From positions 1-9,825 of the forward strand of contig JAISEH010000170.1 of assembly GCA_031264205.1 (NCBI GenBank): a stretch of 9,825 nt of DNA, written 5' to 3'. Each line of letters begins with the position of its first letter. The first letter of the stretch is position 1. This document shows positions 5,200 through 9,825 of the stretch, piece after piece. The translations under genes and the position numbers were made by a program. The DNA is from Candidatus Margulisiibacteriota bacterium (lineage in GTDB: Bacteria; Margulisbacteria; Termititenacia; Termititenacales; Termititenacaceae). Under the pieces are notes generated by a model that saw only the letters and a program-made list of their open reading frames with translations, was not told the DNA's origin and ran no database searches.

Positions 5200-5952
5200 A
5201 TGCGCAAACCGATCATGGCCGGCAACTGGAAGCTCAATAAAAATCATTTGGAGACGCTGACTTTCATTGACGAACTTACGCCTTTGTTGAATGGTGTGGA
5301 CGCTGTGGACATCGTGATCTGCCCGCCTTTTACTTCTCTCAATGTGGCGACCGCGCGCACCAAAGGCACCAATGTCAAGGTCGGCGCGCAAGACCTTTTT
5401 TGGGAAAAATCCGGCGCGTACACCGGCGAGATTTCCGGCGACATGCTCAAGGTTTTGGGTTGCGATTATGTCCTCATCGGGCACTCCGAGCGGCGGCAAT
5501 ATTTTGGCGAAACAGACCAGACTATCAATAAAAAAATTCTGGCGGCTTTTACGGCCGGATTGATCCCGATCGTCTGCGTGGGCGAGACTTTGCCGGAACG
5601 CGAGGCCGGTCAGGTGGAGCAGGTGTTGTCCGCGCAAGTCCGCGAGGGCTTAAAAGGCTTGAACGCCCAAGAACATGGCAAGATTGTTATCGCTTATGAG
5701 CCGGTCTGGGCGATCGGCACGGGCAGGACGGCCACTCCAGCGCAGGCTAATGAAGCGCATGTCCTGATCCGTAAATGTTTAAGCGAGATTTTCGGCGCGG
5801 CCGCGCAGGATATTCGTATTCAATACGGCGGTTCGGTCAAGCCGGAAAATGTAAAAGAACTAATGGCGCAGCCGGACATCGACGGCGCGTTGATCGGTGG
5901 CGCGGCGCTCCAGGCGGAGTCGTTTGAGAAATTGGTGAAGTTTGATAAATAA
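5200..5952 (+). CDS. tpiA: Triosephosphate isomerase
   Basis: This full-length 250-residue enzyme interconverts dihydroxyacetone phosphate and glyceraldehyde 3-phosphate in the cytoplasm. The catalytic set is intact: Asn9 and Lys11 in AGNWKLN (7-13), His95 in IGHSERR (93-99) and Glu167 in AYEPVWAIGTG (165-175), the last also starting the flexible lid loop. The C-terminal phosphate site IQYGGSVKPEN (207-217) and ALIGGAAL (230-237) are present. The start at 5200 is supported by AGGGAG 6 nt upstream and by the usual MRKPIMAGNWK opening. The stop TAA is directly followed by an in-frame TAG. It heads a same-strand cluster with aldolase and PPi-phosphofructokinase, the two preceding steps of glycolysis. 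Confidence 0.97.
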   Translation: MRKPIMAGNWKLNKNHLETLTFIDELTPLLNGVDAVDIVICPPFTSLNVATARTKGTNVKVGAQDLFWEKSGAYTGEISGDMLKVLGCDYVLIGHSERRQYFGETDQTINKKILAAFTAGLIPIVCVGETLPEREAGQVEQVLSAQVREGLKGLNAQEHGKIVIAYEPVWAIGTGRTATPAQANEAHVLIRKCLSEIFGAAAQDIRIQYGGSVKPENVKELMAQPDIDGALIGGAALQAESFEKLVKFDK

Positions 5953-5997
5953 TAGTTTGCATGTTTGGAGAAGTATTTTGTAGACAAAATTAAACTA
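5953..5997. promoter_or_regulatory. Nested inverted repeats between tpiA and fba
   Basis: A 16-bp palindrome, ATTTTGT (5975-5981) and ACAAAAT (5984-5990) with AG between, sits in the 60-bp gap. It is flanked by an outer complementary pair, TAGTTT (5953-5958) and AAACTA (5992-5997). At the DNA level this could be an operator; at the RNA level it could be a processing or stability hairpin between two genes of one message. There is no U-run after it, so it is not a typical terminator. Function is inference. Confidence 0.3.
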
Positions 5998-6012
5998 AAT
6001 AAGGAGCAAAAA

Positions 6013-6975
6013 ATGGTCAGTTACAAAGAATTAGGTTTGGTCAACACGAAAGAATTGTTTGCGCAAGCGGTCTCGGGTGGTTACGCGCTGCCGGCTTACA
6101 ATTTCAATAATCTGGAGCAGTTGCAGGCGATCATTCAGGCCTGTGTGGAGACCAAGTCGCCGGTGATCCTGCAGGTGTCCAGCGGCGCGCGCAAGTACGC
6201 CAATCAAACTCTGCTGCGCTACATGGCGCAGGGCGCGGTGCAGTATGCCAAAGAACTGGGCTACGCTATACCGATAGTTCTGCATCTCGATCATGGCGAC
6301 ACTTATGAATTGTGCCAGAGCTGCATAGAGTACGGTTTTTCCTCCGTGATGATTGACGGCTCGCATCTGGCCTATGACGAAAATGTCGCGCTGACCAAAA
6401 AAGTCGTGGAATACGCGCATCAACACGACGTCACTGTGGAAGGCGAGCTGGGCGTGCTGGCCGGCGTCGAAGACGAGGTTTCCGCGGAAACGCACACCTA
6501 TACCCGTCCCGAGGAGGTCGAGGATTTTGTCCGGAAAACCGGCGTGGATAGTCTGGCGATCTCGATCGGCACTTCGCACGGCGCTTTCAAATTTAAGCCC
6601 GGCCAAGAGCCGCAAATTCGTCTGGATATTTTGGCGGAGATCGAAAAACGCATTCCGGGTTTTCCGATCGTTCTGCACGGCTCGTCGTCCGTGCCGCCGG
6701 AATATGTCGACCTGATCAATAAATACGGCGGCAAAATGGAAGCGGCGATCGGCATTCCCGAGGAGCAGCTGCGCGCGGCCGCCAAATCCGCGGTTTGCAA
6801 AATCAACATTGACTCCGACGGCCGTCTGGCGATGACCGCCGCGGTGCGCAAAGTTTTTGCCGAAAAACCGGCTGAATTTGACCCGCGCAAATATCTCGGC
6901 CCGGCCAGAGATTTATTGAAAGAGCTGTACAAACACAAAAATATCGAGGTTTTAGGCTCGGCAAACAAAGCTTAA
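6013..6975 (+). CDS. fba: Class II fructose-bisphosphate aldolase
   Basis: The 320-residue enzyme cleaves fructose 1,6-bisphosphate to the two triose phosphates, or the reverse, with a bound zinc ion. LHLDHGD (90-96) supplies the catalytic Asp93 and zinc ligand His94. VEGELG (142-147) supplies Glu145, TSHG (187-190) His189 and VLHGSSSVP (220-228) His222. NIDSDGR (265-271) forms the phosphate-binding end. The overall form is that of class II aldolases related to tagatose-bisphosphate aldolase (GatY/KbaY), so substrate is assigned partly from its place between tpiA and pfp. The ATG at 6013 is chosen because AAGGAG (6001-6006) precedes it at the right distance and the protein then opens MVSYKELGL; an in-frame TTG at 5965 would add 16 atypical residues. 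The next gene starts 20 nt after its stop. Confidence 0.95.
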   Translation: MVSYKELGLVNTKELFAQAVSGGYALPAYNFNNLEQLQAIIQACVETKSPVILQVSSGARKYANQTLLRYMAQGAVQYAKELGYAIPIVLHLDHGDTYELCQSCIEYGFSSVMIDGSHLAYDENVALTKKVVEYAHQHDVTVEGELGVLAGVEDEVSAETHTYTRPEEVEDFVRKTGVDSLAISIGTSHGAFKFKPGQEPQIRLDILAEIEKRIPGFPIVLHGSSSVPPEYVDLINKYGGKMEAAIGIPEEQLRAAAKSAVCKINIDSDGRLAMTAAVRKVFAEKPAEFDPRKYLGPARDLLKELYKHKNIEVLGSANKA

Positions 6976-6995
6976 AAAAAGGAGTTTGAGCCGTA

Positions 6996-8675
6996 ATGTT
7001 ATCCGCTGATTTAAAAAAAATGGAGCAGGGCAACTCGATTTTTGAAAGAGAAGTCCGCAAACTTGCCACGCCGATCTGCAAATTATTTCTTGATGAGCAG
7101 GGACAGATCGCGCCGGTTACTTTTAATCCCGAAGGCAAACCGCTGAACACCAAAGACGCCAGACAGGTGGCCGCGGAATTCCGGCATATAGTTCAGGCCG
7201 GCGGCAACAGGCTTTTGACCGCCAGAAGAAAAAATTTGAGTCCGGCGCTGGGTCAGCGCGTAGCGGTGCTTTTTTCCGGTGGACCGGCGGCCGGCGGACA
7301 CAATGTGGTGGCCGGACTAAAAGCCGTGCTGGGCAGACAAAATGTCCTGCTGGGTGTGCGCGGCGGCCCGAGAGGTTTGCTGGACGGAGAGTTTTTTACG
7401 ATTGGTGACAAAGACGTGAAGCGGATTTTAAACACCGGCGGTTTTGATTTTTTGGGTTCGGATAGGACTAAAATCAAAACATCGGAGCAATTTTTGCAGG
7501 TCAAAAAAATCTGCGCCAAAAATAAATTGAACGCTCTCGTTATCATTGGCGGTGATGATTCCAACACCAATGCCGCGCTGCTGGCCGAATATCTTTATCC
7601 TGAAGTGCAGGTGATCGGCGTGCCGAAAACTATCGACGGTGATCTGCAGGTCGGTAAATTTTTGCCGATCTCTTTTGGTTTTGACACCGCGACCAAGATT
7701 TACGCCGAACTGGTTGGCAATATTTTGCAGGACACGCCGTCCTCGCGCAAATACTGGCATTTCATCAAACTCATGGGACGCGCGGCTTCGCATGTGGCGC
7801 TGGAAGTGGCTTTGCAGACGCGGCCGGCGGCGGTCTTGATTTCCGAGGAAATTGCCGCCAGAAAAATTCCTTTGCGGAAAATTGTTGACAATCTGGCGCA
7901 AATCGTGATCAAGCGCGCCAAGAAAGGCCTTAAACACGGCGTGGTGATTATTCCGGAAGGTTTGATCGAGTTTATTCCCGACCTGACCGATTTGCTGAAA
8001 ACGCTCAACGACTTAATGGCGCGGCATGTTTCCAGTTTGAAAAATCTGCCGCTGGCCAAACGCCGCGAATTTGCCGCCAAAGAATTGCAGTCCGGACAGG
8101 CCGCGCTTTTCAAGTCTCTGCCGGAGTATATTCAGGAAATGCTTTTGCTGGACCGTGACTCGCACGGCAATTTGCAAGTCTCGCAGATCCCGACGGAAAA
8201 ACTGTTGATAGACATGACGGCGGCGCGCGTCAAACAGCTCTCGCCGGACACACCGTTTGCCACGAACAACCACTTTTTTGGTTACGAAGGCCGCTGCGGC
8301 GCGCCGTCGCTTTTTGACGCGGCGTTTACTTTCAATCTGGGGTTGATCGCCGGTTCGCTGATTTTGGACGGACGCACCGGTTACATGGCCGCTTTGAGCG
8401 ATTTACATAAAGGCGGCCGCGTGCTGGCCATTCCTCTGACCGGCCTCATCAATGTCGAAAAACGCCACGGCAAAGACGAAATGGTCATTGAAAAAGCGCT
8501 GGTCAAAACTAATTCTCCGGCTTTCAAATTTTTGGCGGCGCGGCGTCAGGCCTGGAGCGCGGCCGATATGTTTACTTCGCCCGGTCCGCGGCAGCTCTGG
8601 GGTCCGGCGGCTAAGCAAATGCCGATTTCCGTGGCGCTCAATCAAGGTTACACCGGCCTGAATTTTAAGTTATAA
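6996..8675 (+). CDS. pfp: Pyrophosphate--fructose 6-phosphate 1-phosphotransferase (long-form PPi-PFK)
   Basis: This 559-residue phosphofructokinase belongs to the long PPi-dependent group also found in spirochaetes and plant beta subunits. It phosphorylates fructose 6-phosphate with PPi, reversibly. Evidence: SGGPAAGGHN (94-103); GGDDSN (185-190), where the second Asp replaces the Gly of ATP enzymes; PKTIDGD (210-216), where Lys replaces the Gly of the ATP type; MGRAASHVALE (260-270); and the distal sugar-phosphate site FGYEGRCGAPS around residues 427-437. About 85 N-terminal residues precede the catalytic core, as usual for long forms. The ATG at 6996 lies 11 nt after AAAGGAG, a slightly long distance, with a GAG closer in. 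The gene follows fba by 20 nt and precedes a membrane protein gene by 22 nt. PPi use is inferred from the two signature residues, a well-established rule. Confidence 0.95.
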   Translation: MLSADLKKMEQGNSIFEREVRKLATPICKLFLDEQGQIAPVTFNPEGKPLNTKDARQVAAEFRHIVQAGGNRLLTARRKNLSPALGQRVAVLFSGGPAAGGHNVVAGLKAVLGRQNVLLGVRGGPRGLLDGEFFTIGDKDVKRILNTGGFDFLGSDRTKIKTSEQFLQVKKICAKNKLNALVIIGGDDSNTNAALLAEYLYPEVQVIGVPKTIDGDLQVGKFLPISFGFDTATKIYAELVGNILQDTPSSRKYWHFIKLMGRAASHVALEVALQTRPAAVLISEEIAARKIPLRKIVDNLAQIVIKRAKKGLKHGVVIIPEGLIEFIPDLTDLLKTLNDLMARHVSSLKNLPLAKRREFAAKELQSGQAALFKSLPEYIQEMLLLDRDSHGNLQVSQIPTEKLLIDMTAARVKQLSPDTPFATNNHFFGYEGRCGAPSLFDAAFTFNLGLIAGSLILDGRTGYMAALSDLHKGGRVLAIPLTGLINVEKRHGKDEMVIEKALVKTNSPAFKFLAARRQAWSAADMFTSPGPRQLWGPAAKQMPISVALNQGYTGLNFKL

Positions 8676-8697
8676 TTCTTAAAAAGGAGCAAAGTTT

Positions 8698-9357
8698 ATG
8701 GCGGAAGAGTTGGGAAACAACGACGGCGCTCAGCCGGAAGGATTAACGGAATTAAACCCAGCGGCGGAACAAGCGCCGTCAGAGCCGCCTAAAGAACCAA
8801 AACCTCCTTTTACCGCCGAAGAAGCTGTCCTGTCCGGTATGGTATCGTCTGTGCTGAAGCCGCAGGACGAAAAAGAGCGCGAGAAAATCGAACATGAATT
8901 CAAAAGACGCCAGGAACAACTGGAGCGACAGAAAAACGGCGCCGGTTTTGCCTGGAAAACTTTGCTAGCCTGGCTGCTGATTATACTTGCCGCGGCGCTG
9001 ATCTGGACGGCTGTGCGGCCGCTCAAAACTGTCGCGGTCGGGTACTGGCAAAAAATAATTTATGCCCGTCCGCCCAAAAATCTCGCGGTGCTGAAACATG
9101 ATCAATTGGTTTTTGAAGACACTTTTCGCTTCAAAGTAACAACCAATTTGCTGGCCGACAAAGCCACGCTGATTATTTCCCGTGGCTCGAAACACGAGAA
9201 TGTTGCCGGCAAAATTGTCTCTCGTGATGAGCGGACTCTGGTCTGGGAGTTTTTGGCCAGCCGTTTGGCTAAGGGCAGTTACAATTACAAAGCGTATCTC
9301 AAAAATACAGCCAGCGCGCAATTAAAAGAAATTCATGGTGTTTTTGAGGTAAAATAA
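8698..9357 (+). CDS. Single-pass membrane protein of unknown function
   Basis: I do not recognise this 219-residue protein. It has four visible parts. Residues 1-40 are acidic and Pro/Glu-rich, likely disordered. Residues 55-80 are highly charged (DEKEREKIEHEFKRR) and likely a helix or short coiled coil. Residues 84-106 form one clear membrane helix (WKTLLAWLLIILAAALIWTAV). Residues 126-219 look beta-rich, with alternating strands such as VFEDTFRFKVTTNL, ATLIISRG, TLVWEFLAS and GSYNYKAYLK, recalling an immunoglobulin-like domain. The charge pattern suggests N-terminus inside and the beta domain outside. The ribosome site AAGGAG lies 8 nt before the ATG. It follows pfp by 22 nt and precedes a secreted protein by 39 nt, so it may be co-transcribed with glycolysis genes, though the functional link is unknown. 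Confidence 0.75.
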   Translation: MAEELGNNDGAQPEGLTELNPAAEQAPSEPPKEPKPPFTAEEAVLSGMVSSVLKPQDEKEREKIEHEFKRRQEQLERQKNGAGFAWKTLLAWLLIILAAALIWTAVRPLKTVAVGYWQKIIYARPPKNLAVLKHDQLVFEDTFRFKVTTNLLADKATLIISRGSKHENVAGKIVSRDERTLVWEFLASRLAKGSYNYKAYLKNTASAQLKEIHGVFEVK

Positions 9358-9396
9358 TCGATATATAGGCAGCTTATTTTAAAGGGGGAATTCAAA

Positions 9397-9825
9397 ATGT
9401 ATAGAAAAATTCTGTTGGTTTTGACTTTGACGGTTGGCTTGGTTTTGGCAATGGGTGACAAGCCAACGGAAGCCGGAGATGCTGTTGTGGTGCCGCGCGG
9501 CGCGGAACCGCTGGAGAATTTAAGCGCCGACCGTTTGTACAGCCGCGCTTATGCGGAATACGGCGCCGCGCTGGATATGGTTTATTCCGTGCAAAATAGA
9601 AAAGCGATCGAGGCTTTGAGCTTGTTTTTAGAAAAATATCCTGACGATCCGCGCGGTCTGGAGGCGCAGTATTTTTTGCTGGTGGTTTACGGCCGGAATA
9701 ATCAGCCGCAGGAACAGGTGCAAATAGCCGACGCTTATTTTGCTGGCGAGCCGACGGACAACGCGCTGACCGACTCGGTCAAACTGGAGAGTCTGTCCGC
9801 TTATATTTGGACGCAAAATTTGGTT
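9397..9825 (+). CDS. Exported helical-repeat (TPR-like) protein, truncated by the window end
   Basis: An open frame runs from ATG 9397 to the last base without a stop, giving 143 residues. A strong ribosome site AAAGGGGG (9381-9388) lies 8 nt upstream. The protein begins with a signal sequence, MYRKILLVLTLTVGLVLA, with cleavage likely near residues 18-25; there is no lipobox cysteine. From about residue 43 it becomes helical, with segments such as RLYSRAYAEYGAAL, AIEALSLFLEKYPDDPRGLEAQYFLLVVYG and EQVQIADAYFAG. The FLEKYPDDPRGLEAQY pattern is typical of tetratricopeptide repeats in periplasmic or outer-membrane assembly proteins (YbgF/CpoB- or BamD-like). Function cannot be fixed without the C-terminal part. 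It follows the membrane-protein gene by 39 nt, and the pair may act together at the envelope. Confidence 0.8.
   Translation, partial: MYRKILLVLTLTVGLVLAMGDKPTEAGDAVVVPRGAEPLENLSADRLYSRAYAEYGAALDMVYSVQNRKAIEALSLFLEKYPDDPRGLEAQYFLLVVYGRNNQPQEQVQIADAYFAGEPTDNALTDSVKLESLSAYIWTQNLV

Noticed and set aside
5965..6012. Extended start of the aldolase at an in-frame TTG.
   Set aside because: A strong AAGGAG stands correctly before the ATG at 6013, and the extra 16 residues do not resemble aldolases.
6031..6678. 215-codon minus-strand open frame opposite the aldolase gene, and similar ones opposite tpiA and pfp.
   Set aside because: Mirror-frame artefacts of conserved enzymes; no recognisable domains or start signals.
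8671..8676. Perfect TATAAT overlapping the pfp stop codon, possible internal promoter.
   Set aside because: No good -35 box at a suitable distance (best is GTTACA with 18 bp), and the hexamer is expected by chance in an AT-rich gene junction.
1..9825. CRISPR arrays, tRNA, rRNA, insertion sequences, phage or secretion-system genes.
   Set aside because: No regularly spaced repeats, no tRNA-like cloverleaf with standard arms, no transposase or phage motifs were seen on either strand.

Overview
The window reads as a compact bacterial chromosome segment from a cell with an exported and envelope compartment (signal peptides, surface-glycan genes, a membrane-anchored protein). Glycolysis appears to use pyrophosphate-dependent phosphofructokinase and a class II aldolase. 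Together with moderate GC genes separated by short A-rich gaps, this would suit an uncultured lineage (Margulisbacteria, Elusimicrobia or similar), but that placement is only a guess from style; no rRNA or other phylogenetic marker is present.

Layout: (1) 1-179 holds a strongly self-complementary element (about 1-96) and then a good promoter with an operator-like palindrome. (2) 180-791 (+) is a type II toxin-antitoxin pair, a Phd/YefM-type antitoxin and a RelE/ParE-type toxin, visibly more AT-rich than what follows. (3) 788-3655 (-) is a tightly overlapped three-gene operon, read ChbG/HpnK-type deacetylase, then UDP-sugar 4-epimerase (WbpP-like), then GT4 glycosyltransferase; its last stop codon overlaps the toxin stop codon. 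(4) A 59-bp gap holds back-to-back promoter signals for this operon and for a (+) exported nitroreductase-like protein (3715-4329). (5) A 195-bp regulatory gap (4330-4524) carries two palindromic systems, one resembling a parS site with two extra central bases, in front of a TetR-type regulator (4525-5109). (6) 5200-8675 (+) is a glycolytic cluster tpiA, fba, pfp. It is followed with short gaps by a single-pass membrane protein of unknown function (8698-9357) and by the start of a secreted helical-repeat protein that runs off the window (9397 onward).

How the genes fit together: PFP makes fructose 1,6-bisphosphate (reversibly, using PPi), aldolase splits it and triosephosphate isomerase interconverts the products, so three consecutive steps sit in one probable operon. 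The minus-strand operon probably supplies a UDP-HexNAc sugar, transfers it, and deacetylates an N-acetylated carbohydrate during surface-glycan synthesis. The TetR protein is the obvious candidate to bind the palindromes upstream of its own gene. No CRISPR array, tRNA, rRNA, transposase or insertion sequence was seen. I did not find a clear undescribed system. The items most worth a second look are the structured element at the left edge, the palindrome cluster before the TetR gene, and the two unassigned envelope proteins at the right edge.
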